A DNA stretch of 64,000 nucleotides from Apteryx mantelli (taxonomy: Eukaryota; Chordata; Aves; Apterygiformes; Apterygidae), in the NCBI RefSeq assembly GCF_036417845.1, contig NC_089980.1, positions 58,526,501 to 58,590,500 of the forward strand, written 5' to 3'. The position numbers and the translations under genes are program-made. Positions 12,136 to 22,500 of this stretch are shown piece by piece (the stretch's first letter is position 1; the number at the start of each line of letters is the position of its first letter). The notes under the pieces are model-generated. The model was not told the DNA's origin and did not search any database. It saw only the letters and a program-made list of their open reading frames with translations.

Positions 12136-13960
12136 TCACGAGTCCCTCTCTTTTTTCACTTTCACGTCTCCCGCGAGAATGGTGGCGATCTCGCCCTGCA
12201 TGAAGGCCCAGGGGACGTTGGAGCCGACCAGGGGGCACTTCTCGCCGCTGGGGCAATACACCTCCCCGCTGGCGCCCTGCTGTTTGATACTTTGTCTGGA
12301 GCAGGGGAAGCAGAACTTGTGAGAGGGGACAGAGGGGCATTGCACAAAATGGGTGTCTTCCAGGCGCTCATGGCACAGGGTGCAACACAAGGGCACGCTG
12401 GCGGCAAGGGATGAGTCCGGCAGGCTGGTGGGGTGCACGGGCTCCAGCCCGCCCGCCGCATTGGCCCCCTGGCTCGCCACCTCCCTGCCGGGGCCCAGCC
12501 TCCTTTGGTTCATAGCAGAGGGCGAGGGGGGGCTGCTGCTGTTCCTCCGCGTGGTGGAGTGGACTTGGTTGGCATCTTTGGAGGCATGGTTGCCCCCGGC
12601 ATTGTCCGCGACTAAAATGAGCGCGGCCATGGGGGACTGGCCGTTCTGGGCCGCCTCGGGCGGCGTGGTCCGGTTGGAGTGAGGCGAGGCGGTGGGTGGC
12701 GGGGGGGACATGAAGGAGGTGGCGGTCAGGGGCATCTTCATCCCGTCTGACGAGGTGGGCAGCCATGGCTGCGCCTCTCCGTTGATCTTCGGGGGTCCTG
12801 CTTCAGCCTCCGGCTCGGGCGAAGTCTTCCTTTTCCGGGCTACCCGGGCCCCTGGAAACGTGGAGGGAAGGGGAGGAGAAAGAGTGAAGAGGAAACTCAG
12901 TAATGACATGCCACTGAGCGCCCGCAGCTCCGAAGGGGAGCTGCTGCCACGCAACACCCCCAAAGGGTGGCACAGCCATCCCTGAAGGGTGCTATGACCG
13001 TCCCAAAGGGTACCTGCTGTGGCCGCCCCAAAGGGCGGCACGGCCGCCCCCAAAGGGTGCCGTGGCCATCCCCAAAGGGTGCCTGCTGCGACTGCCCCTG
13101 TCGTGCAGGCCCACACTCCCCAAACCCGAGTGCCGCCGCAGCGGGTGCACCCCGCAACACGGCATGGGGGCCGCCTGCCCTGCCCAGGGCCCCCCGCCCA
13201 CCCCACGCACCGCCGGCCACCTCACCTGGCTTGGCCACGGCGCCGTTGGTCTCGTAGCCCAGGAGCCGGCCGCTGGGCATGCCCGGCTCCTTCTTGAACT
13301 TGCTGTCGAAGGGGGGCACGGCGTGGCCGCCGTGCTGGTGCAGGGCCAGCAGCGTGTCCCGCACCGTCTTGGGCTTGGCCAGCCACTCCTGCTCGCCGCC
13401 CGGCCGGGCCTTGCCCTCGGCGCCCAGCTCCGCCGCCGCCGCCGCCGGCAGGCTCTCGGCCGCGCCGCGCTTCTCCTTGCCGCCGCCGCCGTCGTGCTCC
13501 GCCGCCGCGCCGCCGCCGCCCGACGACGACGACGACACGGAGCCGGGGCGCTTGTGGCCCAGCTCGCCGGGCTGCCCCGCCGCCTGCCCCGCCGCCGCCG
13601 CCGCCGCCGCGGGCGGCTGCTGGGGGACGGGCACGGCCATGGGGGCGGGCGCCGCCGAGATGGCGGCCAGCGAGGCGGCGGCGGCGGCGGCGCGGCCGCT
13701 GAGGCCGCCGATGGCGGCGGGCAGCCCGGCGCCGTTGACGAGCGGCACCAGGGTGGGCGGCACGGCGTGCGTCCGCCGCGGGTTGGGGCTCTGCCGGTTG
13801 AGCTCGGGCGGCTCCTCGGGCTTGGGGAAGCCGTTGGGCACCAGGATGCCGTTGACCTGGCGGCCGCCGCCGTACTCGGCGCCCAGGCGCGGCGGCGGCC
13901 GCTCGGCGGCGGCCAGCGAGTAGCGCTCCAGGGGCTGCGGCGGGGGCCGCGCCGCCGCCT

Positions 13961-13991
<31 letters not shown>

Positions 13992-14276
13992 GCTGTGGCC
14001 CAGCTGCTGCTGCTGCGCCAGGATCTCCTTGGCGGTGAGCGGCGGCTGCTTGGCGTGGGGCGGCGGCGGGGCCCGGCCCTCCTGGAAGCCGTGCGCCCGC
14101 TTCAGCTGCCGCGCCGTGTCGATGACGAACTCCACCCGGTCGGCGCCCTCGTAGTTGACGCAGCCCCGGCACACGGGCTCGGTGAAGTCCCAGATCATGG
14201 CCCAGGGCATGCGGGGCAGGTCGCACAGGTAGCACGACTGCCTGCGGGAAGCAGCCGCCACCGCCGCCGACGACAT
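12136..14276 (-). CDS. IRF2BP2: IRF2BP2, interferon regulatory factor 2 binding protein 2 (two exons)
   Basis: Nuclear transcriptional co-repressor that binds IRF2 and other factors; the family carries a zinc finger and a RING. Exon 1 is 14276-13226, ending CCAG before GTGAGG. Exon 2 is 12851-12136, after a pyrimidine-rich tract ending TTTCCAG. The junction is phase 1 and splits glycine 351; the frame holds and gives 588 residues (587 in human, from memory). Seen: C15, C18, C36 and C39 form the N-terminal C4 finger, followed by a [18 protein letters not shown] helix. An alanine run lies at 96-105, and a conserved [11 protein letters not shown] block is centred on residue 160. The motif ARKRKTSP (355-362) matches the known nuclear localisation signal. 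RING ligands are C507, C510, C522, H528, C531, C534, C550 and C556. The ATG at 14276 has G at -3 and matches the family start; the frame is open upstream but reaches no nearby ATG. IRF2BP1 and IRF2BPL are excluded because they are intronless and differ in their linkers. Confidence 0.97.
12852..13225 (-). other. IRF2BP2: IRF2BP2 intron 1
   Basis: This is the single 374-base intron that splits the coding sequence. It has a strong donor (CAG/GTGAGG) and an acceptor with a long C/T tract. It is GC-rich and carries a six-unit tandem repeat. Its length is not a multiple of three. Reading on from exon 1, the frame stays open for about 110 codons and stops at 12897, so a retained intron would give a protein lacking the nuclear localisation motif and the RING. 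The exon 2 frame is also open back to about 13206. These long open runs follow from base composition and are not evidence of coding. Confidence 0.9.
12956..13095. repeat. Intronic minisatellite, about six units of 22-24 bases
   Basis: The core CCCAAAGGGTG recurs about every 22-24 bases, with units beginning near 12957, 12980, 13002, 13025, 13048 and 13070. Spacers resemble GCCRTGGCCAT or CCTGCTGYG. The units are imperfect: one has CCTGAAGGGTG and another CCCAAAGGGCG. The array fills over a third of the IRF2BP2 intron, close to the acceptor side, so its length could affect splicing. Whether it varies in copy number cannot be told from one sequence. Confidence 0.75.
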
Positions 14277-14508
14277 GTCCCGGCCCGGGGGCAGCAGCGA
14301 GCGCCCCCCGCTCCGGCTCCGGCCTCCGCCGCCTCCGCCCCTGGCCACCGGAGACCCGACGGCGAGGCTCGGGCTCCGCAGCCGCAGCAGGATCGTCCGT
14401 CAGCTCCCCTCCCCCGCCGCTCCTCCTTTCTCTCGCGAAGGCGGCGAGGGCCCCCGGCAGGCAGGGTCGCCGGGCGGGGGGAAGCCCCTTCCCTCGCTGT
14501 CGCGGCGG

Positions 14509-14532
14509 TCACCGGGCGGCGCGGGCGCTCAT
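14509..14532 (-). CDS. Candidate upstream ORF of seven codons
   Basis: ATG at 14532 opens a seven-codon frame, MSARAAR, closed by TGA at 14511-14509, ending 232 bases before the IRF2BP2 start. It would reduce or regulate translation only if transcription begins upstream of 14532, which is unknown. It may be chance in GC-rich sequence. Confidence 0.2.
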   Translation of the reverse strand: MSARAAR

Positions 14533-14659
14533 CGCCGCGGCTCGGCTCGGCTCACGCAGGGCTGCGGCCGCTGCCGCCCGCACGGCTCCCCCGCTCGCTC
14601 GCTGGCTACTACGGGGCGGCGCGGGGCGGCGGGGGCCGGCGCGGGGCGGGGCCGGCGCA

Positions 14660-14689
14660 GGGGCCGGGGCCGGGGCCGGGGCCGGGGCC
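14660..14689. repeat. (GGGGCC)5 hexanucleotide repeat
   Basis: Five perfect GGGGCC units on the plus strand, with a related GGGGCC at 14648-14653 just upstream. The gene strand carries GGCCCC. Runs of four Gs make a G-quadruplex likely on the plus strand, which is the template for IRF2BP2 transcription. It lies about 385-415 bases upstream of the start codon. Confidence 0.9.
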
Positions 14690-14705
14690 GGCGCTGGCGG
14701 CGGCG

Positions 14706-14735
14706 CCGTGCCGTGCCGTGCCGAGCCGTGCCGGG
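14706..14735. repeat. (CCGTG)n pentanucleotide repeat
   Basis: Six five-base units: CCGTG three times, CCGAG, CCGTG and CCGGG. It sits 16 bases from the GGGGCC run, inside the promoter CpG island. Confidence 0.85.
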
Positions 14736-14822
14736 CTCTCGCCGCCACCGCCGCCTCTGCTCTGCGCGCCGCCGACTCGGTTCTTCGACAGTGCCGGGCC
14801 GCGCCTGCGCGCTGGGCCCGCC

Positions 14823-14852
<30 letters not shown>
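14823..14852. repeat. (CCG)10 trinucleotide repeat
   Basis: Ten perfect CCG units on the plus strand, equal to CGG on the gene strand. If it is inside the 5' UTR, the mRNA would carry a CGG run of the type known from FMR1. It is short compared with disease-range expansions and may lie upstream of the transcription start. Confidence 0.9.
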
Positions 14853-14853
<1 letters not shown>

Positions 14854-14890
14854 GGCCGCGCTCCCGGCCCTGCCCGGCCGCCGGGGCCGC

Positions 14891-14920
14891 GCGGCGCGGC
14901 GCGGCGCGGTGCGGCGCGGG
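14891..14920. repeat. (GCGGC)n pentanucleotide repeat
   Basis: Six units of GCGGC with T or G variants in the fourth and last units. This is the fourth GC-rich short tandem array within 260 bases of the IRF2BP2 promoter region. Confidence 0.85.
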
Positions 14921-15350
14921 GATCCCTCCTGCGGGGGCCGGGCGCGCCCCCGCCCCGTCTGCGCCTGGCGCGGCGGCCGGCGGCGGGGAGCGGCGGACAC
15001 GCGCTGCGCCAGCGGAGGGGCGGGGGTGCTGCTGATTAATTTTTTTATTTTTTTCCCCCCCTCTCGTTATTTTCTGCACCACCGACGGGGCTTCGGGGCT
15101 TTCTTGAAACGCGTCACGCGCAGGGATGCCCCCTGCAATGCGGGGCCCGCCCCCGCTCGGCTCCCACCTTTGGTGCCGTCCCCGGCCGTGACCTTGGGCA
15201 GACCCGCCCGGGGCTCTGCCCCGCGGCCAACAGCTCCCCCCCGGCGGCCGGGGTGGGGGCAGGAGCCGCGGCGCTGCCGCCTCGCCTCGCCCTGCCCGCG
15301 CCCCCTCGGGGCAGGGGCCGGCTCTGCGCTCCGCGACCCGCGCCAGGGCA

Positions 15351-15664
15351 GGAGGGTCCATCATCATAAATAAATAAAAGGATTACCCATCTCGATTTTT
15401 TTTTTTTTAGCTGTTGTCATTTTGCGCAGGAAATAGGACATTCTAGATTTCCTGTCTTTTTCAACCACAAACCATCGGTTCTCTAATACAGATTGGCAAA
15501 AATGCACACAGAATAAATAAACGCCGTCCATCCCCCCCCCCAAAAAAAAACAACCGAAAACTCTGCATTTTTCTCCGTCCCGCTTCCACGCTCCGAAGAC
15601 CTCATCTGCCAACTGCATCCACACCGGGGGAAAAAAAAAAAGCGTGTGTGCTGCAGGGTAGCAC
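15351..15664. other. AT-rich spacer between two GC-rich blocks
   Basis: No gene is seen. It has a T-run near 15399-15410, an A-run near 15541-15549 next to a C-run, and another A-run near 15632-15641. It separates the IRF2BP2 promoter island from the GC-rich block at 15665. Confidence 0.6.
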
Positions 15665-16190
15665 ACGGAAAGGGGGTGTTATTCAGGGGGCGGGCGGCGG
15701 GGCCGTGCCCCGCCGCGCCCGGCAGCGCCCGACGGCGCGGCCGCCGCGCTGCTCTGCGCGCTGCCGGGGCCGCCGGCGCCGCCGGGGCTGCCGGGGCCGC
15801 CGGGCGGGGGGCGCTGCCGGAGCCGCCCCCGCGCCAAGCGCCGCCTCCCGCTGCTATTTCTGGGCCGGGCGCGCCGCCCCCCTCGGGAGCCACCGCCCTC
15901 GGCCCCGGCGGCTCGGGGGGCGGCGTGTGCCGGGGGCCGGGCTCCGGCTGCGCCCCCAAAGCCGGCGGGGCGCTCGGCTCCCCCCCCGCCGGGGTGAGCA
16001 GCGGCCCCGTGCCAGGTGGGGCGCCCTGAAGGCGCTTTGCTGTTAAACCGCCCCCCATGGCCCTCCGCTGCCCTCACGGAGCCCCCCGGCCCGGGACGCG
16101 TCCCCCGGGCACGTCGGGGCCGCGGCACCGCCCGCCCTTCTGCGGCAGCCGCCGGGCAGCCCCGCCGGGCCCCGGGGAGCCAGGGGTTAA
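15665..16190. promoter_or_regulatory. Second CpG-rich block upstream of IRF2BP2
   Basis: About 525 bases are again very rich in G, C and CpG after a 300-base AT-rich break. GCC/GGC triplet-like runs are at 15765-15810 and G-runs at 15805-15810. Long open frames on both strands here come from GC content; none resembles a known protein. It could be a distal part of the IRF2BP2 promoter or a promoter for a divergent non-coding RNA running to the right. No transcript evidence is available. Confidence 0.45.
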
Positions 16191-16397
16191 CGCCGCCTGC
16201 TTGCACAAAGCACCTTCCTTTCGCATTGCATCAAAGTCCTTTAAAGCTGCTTCTCTCCTCCCCCCCCCCGCCGCTGGAAAGACGCTTTATCCAGGCATGC
16301 TAAGTAAACAGATCTTTGTTTTCGTCTTCCACCCACTGCCCTCTTTCTCCAGCCCGGAGCTGGAGGCTTGCCAAGCCGGCTGCAGCGATTGCTGCCT

Positions 16398-16425
<28 letters not shown>
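16398..16425. repeat. (AC)14 microsatellite
   Basis: Fourteen perfect AC units, about 2.1 kb upstream of the IRF2BP2 start codon. Confidence 0.95.
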
Positions 16426-16430
<5 letters not shown>

Positions 16431-16520
16431 AAGCAGGGTTTCTCGGGTGAGGCAATGCGCCTGCAATTGGCAGGGACAAGGCAGGAATTGTAATTGCACT
16501 TCATCATGTGATGGCTTATG

Positions 16521-16532
16521 AAAGAGGAAGTT
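16521..16532 (+). promoter_or_regulatory. PU.1/ETS-like motif upstream of IRF2BP2
   Basis: AAAGAGGAAGTT closely matches the PU.1 consensus (AAAGAGGAAGTG). It follows a TCATGTGA E-box-like site at 16504-16511. IRF2BP2 is expressed in macrophages, where PU.1 is the main ETS factor, so the location is suggestive, but function is inferred from one motif. Confidence 0.25.
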
Positions 16533-19500
16533 CGGATGTTTTAGTCACGTACTCCTTTGCCCTCTTGCTCTAGCCTCCAGGTTCTCCAAAGGAAAAAATT
16601 ACATATATTTATATATACTGGTGGAAAGCCAAGAAGCAGTGTGTTTGCACATTTCAGATCATGAGCAGAGCGCAAGTGCTAGCCGAGGCTGCAGGGGAAG
16701 AAGAAGAAAGCAAAGCTTTCAGCTGTGGCAGGCTTTTAACTGCAGGACAGAAAATGTGATCTGTATTTATTTTACTCTATTTCTAATGAAAACTAGATGG
16801 TTGGAAAAGTCAAAATGAGCACTATTACGTTTTTGCTGCATTTGCTGCCTTTGAATTCATGCTAGTGGATAAGGGAAAAAAAAACGTTATGGAGCTCAAT
16901 GTCGAAAAGCTGATTTAAAAAAAATTGTGGCAGCGCTACATAGGAAATGTGGTTTACGTATCAAATCACATACACAAAAAAGTCCTCAAAGCTGCTGACT
17001 GTTACAGCACTAACTGCACAGGAATCAAACAGATAATGCATTTGTTTCTTGCATTTCTTGTTTCTTTTTTTTTTTTGGAAACAGAAACCAACCTTTAGTG
17101 CCTGATCTCTGCGCAACACCCCTTGCTATGACACACCAGCGCTATATATAGGAACAGCGAGCGCCGGAGGACACCTGATGGGGCACGGGGCTGTGCAGGG
17201 CCGGGGCGGTGCAAGTGCTGGCCATGGAGCACCATCCTGGCATGGATGGGCCGGATCCGGCCACTCGGTGCCCCCTGCCCCGCCAGAGCCCAGGGGCCAC
17301 CCCGGCTACCAGCCCCCAGCCAGCACTGTGCCCTCACAGGGGCACTGCAGGGTGTCAGGGGCTGGTGCCTTGCCCCATGCCCAATGCCATGGACCCGGGG
17401 AGGAGAAGACAGCTCAGTGCAGGGCAGCTCTTTAAAATGTACTCTGTCCGCCAGCCCCCATGAGCACCACGGAGATCCCCTTCTCGCCCTGCGTTTTTGG
17501 TGTTTCTCACCCCGCCACACTGGGGTCTTGCTGTTTCTCCGCTCCCCCCTCCCTGCAGGCTCTCTTTTCCCTTCCCACCGTCCCTCCCTGCTCATGGGAG
17601 CAATTGCATGGAGTCCCTCGTCCTTCCTTTCCTTGCCAGGTTGTGTGCCAGCCTTCACTTCACCTGTGTACCCATTCCCGTGTGGCCCTGCCTCCCTTCT
17701 CCACCCAAACCCACTCTTCTCGCCTTTGCCGCTGGGCTCCTTCCATCTCCTTCCCATGCCCTCTGCATTCCCGTTTTCCTCTGCTCAAGGATTCCCCCTT
17801 CCCTTCCCCTGTCAGAGATCGGCACCACTTCCTCCGTGCTCTTAGTTACACTCTTCCGCCAGGTGCAAGAAGCTGTGCAGGGTATTAGCAAAATGGCCAG
17901 AGCTGGATGGAAAATACAGTTATGCTGGAAGGGGCCACCAACTACCCTTCTGCCATCTATAGCAAATTACAGAGCCTACTTTCCCCTTTCCCAGAATTGA
18001 TAGGGGAGAGGCTGAGAATAGTCCTGGAAATTCTGGAATTGGTCAGAGGCGCCTGAGATTGGCCCAAAGAGTCAACTAAAGAAGTGCCATCGCCGCTGAC
18101 AAGTTAGGCCACGCAAGCTTAACCTGCTAAAACCTGACATCAAATTACAGCCTTTGCCAATGCATGGCCGGGAGTCCCGTCATTACATATTTGTCATAAT
18201 GTTTGTGGGGCCTCTGCTCAGAGGTGAGCTCAGGGAGGAAGCAAGGGGCTACGCCTCCACGCCGCGGCACCTCCTGCTTTTGTGACCTTTCTGTCTTTTT
18301 CATTCTTACTGAAGACGGCAGGTTGCTCCTGAAAGGTGAATGAAATTAGGTTTCAATAGGCTTCCTGCCTAGGTGAGGATTATGTGCTATTTGCCAAACA
18401 GTTCAAAATCCCCTAAAGCAACTGCAGGATTTTGCTTGTAGACAGCTGCTCATTTTTGCCTGGCCAAGTGAGTTAGCAGTAGCCATTTTAGAAACACTAA
18501 AGATTTTGGTTTTCATTTAAAATGACCCATTCTTTTGAAGGGTGGGGAGTGGTGGCTTTTTACATATGGATTTTGAAATGTACAGTTCAAACATATACAT
18601 ACATATGATGTACTGCTTCTGTGTTGATGCTGGTTACAAAGCCAGCCTCACAGCACACTGTTCCAGAGAAAAAGAAAGATCTGGCAAGAGAGAGATGCCA
18701 GCCAGCTCGAAAATGTGTCAAACTCAGGGGAAATTGAACTCTCTAACCTAAGAACCAAGCCAGAGTGAAAGTTAAAAGCACCACACCGAAAGGCAGTAAA
18801 TCTTCAAGAAGACAAAGCAGACTTGCTTTTCTTGTGCCACAAGGTTTTAAAAAAATATTTAAAATTATTATTATTTCAGAAAATAACATATAGGACAAAT
18901 ACATGCTTTAACCACCAGAATTATTTACTTCAGGAAGGTGAGCAGCATTATCCTTTCAGTGACCCCATCTAATAGTGTCTTTTTTAATGCCATAGGAAAA
19001 AAAAAAGGATAATGATACAAAGGACACTAGAATCAGGAGCAGCCTGTTGACATAAATGGGCTTTGGCGTAGGCTTACGTTAAGCCACTGGTCCACTTACA
19101 AATACATATAACTTTATTCACACAAGCATCACTACGAATTTCAAGCCATGTGCATGTATGTGCTTGCAGCACCAGAGCATGTTTCCCGGAAAGCTGCTGG
19201 CCAGCAGCATCTCGCCTGCGCCCGTGTCCCGCGCAGCCACGGCTCGCCGCAGAGCTGACTGATGGTGGCAGAAGCTAGCAGAGACACTGGCAGCAAAATA
19301 CGCCCCAGAGAACAGAGGGAGGTCACCACACACCAGCTCCATTTGAGAGAAAACGTGTCAGAAGATTGAGAGAGACTCAGGCAGCATTTCAGCATCTGCA
19401 TTTTGCTTTGCAAGGAGGCCTTTTATTAACTCCTCGAAGACAGCTGAGCTGAACTCCACTTTCTGGTTTTAATTTCTTAGTAGCTATGAGACACCATGTA

Positions 19501-22500
19501 AGCAGGAGCACTCGGAGAAGGGAAGCAACAGAAGGACACTGATAAACTAACGTCATTAGTTCACAGATAAATCCTGAGATGTGAAATGCTACATCTGCTT
19601 TTATTTTGACATGATTTTCGTGCTAGAAATTTTAAGGCACATGTATGTGTGCTAGTTACCAGGGAATCACAAAGAGAGCAAGAGCCTGGATCCTGCAGCT
19701 TATGCTATATTGGTGGGCGCTATCCTAGGCAATTTGGAGCAAGAATTGCATGACTTTTTGGAGAAGGAAACAATTCTGTTTTTGACTGAGCAGTTGACTT
19801 TACCCCCCGCCTTTTCTAATAGCAGTCGAAAAAAAACAGCAAGGAAAAGATCGTGGAAATACTTGAGAAATTCAGAGGTTCCTACACTCTGAAGAGAAAC
19901 AAAAACTTCAGAGAGATACTTCCAGATGCCAGATGAAAGGGCAATTGATGTGGAAAAGCTTCTGCCCGTTATCCCTGGAGAGGGTGGATAGGCATGTCGA
20001 GTTATCCCATTTGCACCGTGCCGTGGCGCTTTGTGGCACGGGCCACAATCAGCAATTGTTTGGGGCTATAGGGGAAGGGGTGGGAATGCGCCGGCTGGGG
20101 CTTCCCGGGGCACAGGGAGAGCAGGCGGCCGGGTGACCCCTTCCCAAAATAAACAGGAAGCCCTGGGAGCCGTGACCCCATGGCGACACCGCGCTGGCTC
20201 TGCTCGCTGCTCTCCATGCACCAGTTCAAAAGGTTTCCCAGCGCCCCTCTGAAAACTGGACAAGGGCAAGGATTTCACAGGAAATGTTACAAAATGAGAG
20301 TAGAAACACAGGAACTAGGGCGATTATCTGGTGAAAAAATTACAGAGGTTTTTAAAACTCCTTCTGTTTGAGCCTCCAAGCAGTCGTACTCCACGTCTGC
20401 ATTTTATCCTCTCAAGCCCACATCAACACAACACGCAAAGCACTGACTCACTGCAAAGAAAGGCCAGAGTTTTCCTTTTTACATACATTGAAAATCTGGT
20501 ATGCCTGAGCAAAACAAGAACAGGACCCACGGGAAGCATGTGCCAAAGTATTTCTAAGGCTGCTTGGGGAACTGGGGCTCGGTAACACTTTCTGCAGGTT
20601 CTGGAGAGCTTGTGGCGAGGTGCTCACGGCTCACAAAAGCGGAAAGCGAGGCCCAGGCCTCCTCGAGGCCCTTGCCAGGACTGTTATAGCTGTTCCCAGC
20701 ATGGGAGTTCCCGTATTACTGAAACTTCCCCCGGAAGCAGCAAACCGGCGTTAGCTGACAGCTCCAGCTGGCGAGTCACCTACCAAAGTGGCCAGAAGGG
20801 ACAGCGGTCCCCAAAGGCTTCTCCGCGCTGGCCACCAGGCTCAGCCCCGCGTGCTGTGGCGCCCGGGATGGTGGGTTTGTGCCAAGGCCGAATGCAGAGC
20901 AATGGCATCTGAGGTGCAAAAACCTCCCTTTCGGCCCAGGGCTCCGCAGGGGCAGCAGCCCCCAGCAGAGGACGGGACGGACAGCTGGGAGTGGCGGCGT
21001 TTTGAACTGCTGCAGCAAAAGCTGCCAGACCTCCTGTGGCACAGCAGAGATGACTTTCACTTGTGAAAACAGGACCAGGTTCCTCCAGTGGCTTTTGGCA
21101 ACGTCAGGGGAGACGTAACCCTTGCCCGGACCTGCACCCCAGGGGAGCAGAGCCAGCCCACGCAGGACCCCGGGGGGCTGTGTCTCCCTGCTTGGCAGTG
21201 GCAGATCGGCTAGCTCGGGGACACCTGACAGGAGAGGAGAAGAAAAGGAAGATGGGCCTCCCCTTCGATTACGCGCTGAGGCAGCTGCTAGGGTGGCTGC
21301 TGCGATGCTGCAGCCGAATTTTGTCGGTATCAGACCCTGAGCCCTGGCTCTGTCCTCGCGGGCTGGCGAGGCTCGGGGGCGCTGAGCAGCCTGAGCACCG
21401 GCTCCCCCGGGCAGGTCCTCGTACAGCCTGTCCTCCGCTGCCTCCCCCCCTCCGCAGGGACGTCTGCTTTTTACAAGAAGTGCCACGATGCACCGAGCTG
21501 TGTGCAGCTGCTGCAAGAGAGAGTCTCCTGAACAGACCGGTCCTTTCTTCCTTTGGGAGGAATTTAGGATATTTGCACCCCAGGGCTGCGAGCTATTGTA
21601 TTTGGTTGCAGCCACTGCTCCAGGCACATTTCAGTACAGTTGGTCTGCCCACACTTCTGGTTGTTACTGCACTGGGTTATTCCAATTTTACAACATGACA
21701 AGGGTTAACAGAAGTGTGCCCAAACATGAAAAAACATGAAACGCAAGTGAAACTTGTGTCTGCCCCCACTTTGCTCCCTTTCATTCATCTCCCTCTTTTT
21801 CTGCCAGATGCCCATGTTGTGCCCTCCAATCCCGGGCAGCCCCTCGCCGGAGCTCTCCCGGCAGCCAGAGGTGGGCAAAATGCTCTTCTCTGTGCTCCAG
21901 CCCCTCAGCTTACGTGTTTGCTCAATACTGTCCAACACGCTAAGTAAAAACAAGTAAAAGAGGGTGTTTTTATCTTCTTGTATGTTCTGTCCTATGTGTA
22001 GTATACTACTGTGTAGCAAAGCTAAGGAGAAATATTTGCAAGTTCAGGGACTAATGATATGTTGTAATCTCTTAAACAGCAGAGCTGTGTTGCATTACTG
22101 CATCCTGTCCACCTTTACTTTCAGGCAGAAAGATCAAACCCATCCCTTTTCCATGCGCCTACGTCCATCCTGCCCAAATGCTCACACTGAGCTCCAGAAA
22201 GAGGTGCCTGCTATGAAGTCCAATTAAATTCATATTTGATGAAAAGTATACCTGCAAAATTAGTAAGTGGTAGGACTATGCTGGAACTGGCAATTACATT
22301 CAGCCTCCTTTTCCGGATATCAGTCATTAAAACAATGTGCCAAAGGCTGGGCCCTACATATCACTTAGTCTTCCAAATGGGACTAGCTGAGGGGCGGGGG
22401 ACCAGTTATCACTGTCACAGGACCTGCAGAGCCAGGTGTTGCCGAAGGACAGCTGCACGCAGGAGCTCCCTTTAGTGCTTACCAGGGTCCCTCCAATCAT

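Larger units (their letters stand above)
14277..15350 (-). promoter_or_regulatory. IRF2BP2: IRF2BP2 5' UTR and CpG-island promoter region
   Basis: This is extremely GC- and CpG-rich DNA directly upstream of the start codon, and it continues the CpG island that covers exon 1. GC boxes of the GGGGCGGGGC type occur at 14643-14652, with several GCGGGGCGG runs around 14630-14650. No TATA box is evident near a plausible start, which fits a dispersed Sp1-type housekeeping promoter. The transcription start cannot be fixed from sequence; somewhere within 14450-14950 is likely. Four short tandem repeats lie inside it. A short AT-rich patch (15035-15075) interrupts it. Confidence 0.7.

Noticed and set aside
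12136..14276. Identification as IRF2BP1 or IRF2BPL
   Set aside because: Those paralogues have intronless coding sequences and different linkers. Here the intron, the 588-residue length and the C-terminal sequence all fit IRF2BP2.
14277..14348. An in-frame extension of IRF2BP2 upstream of the ATG at 14276
   Set aside because: The apparent start at 14348 is GTG, not ATG, and the family's conserved N-terminus begins at 14276.
13062..15035. A 657-codon open plus frame opposite IRF2BP2 exon 1
   Set aside because: It is antisense to a confirmed exon and made of arginine-, glycine- and alanine-rich runs that follow from GC-rich triplets; no domain is seen.
20776..21627. A 283-codon minus open frame as a novel gene
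   Set aside because: It starts with GTG, lies in GC-rich DNA, overlaps a long plus frame and shows no motif or splice structure.
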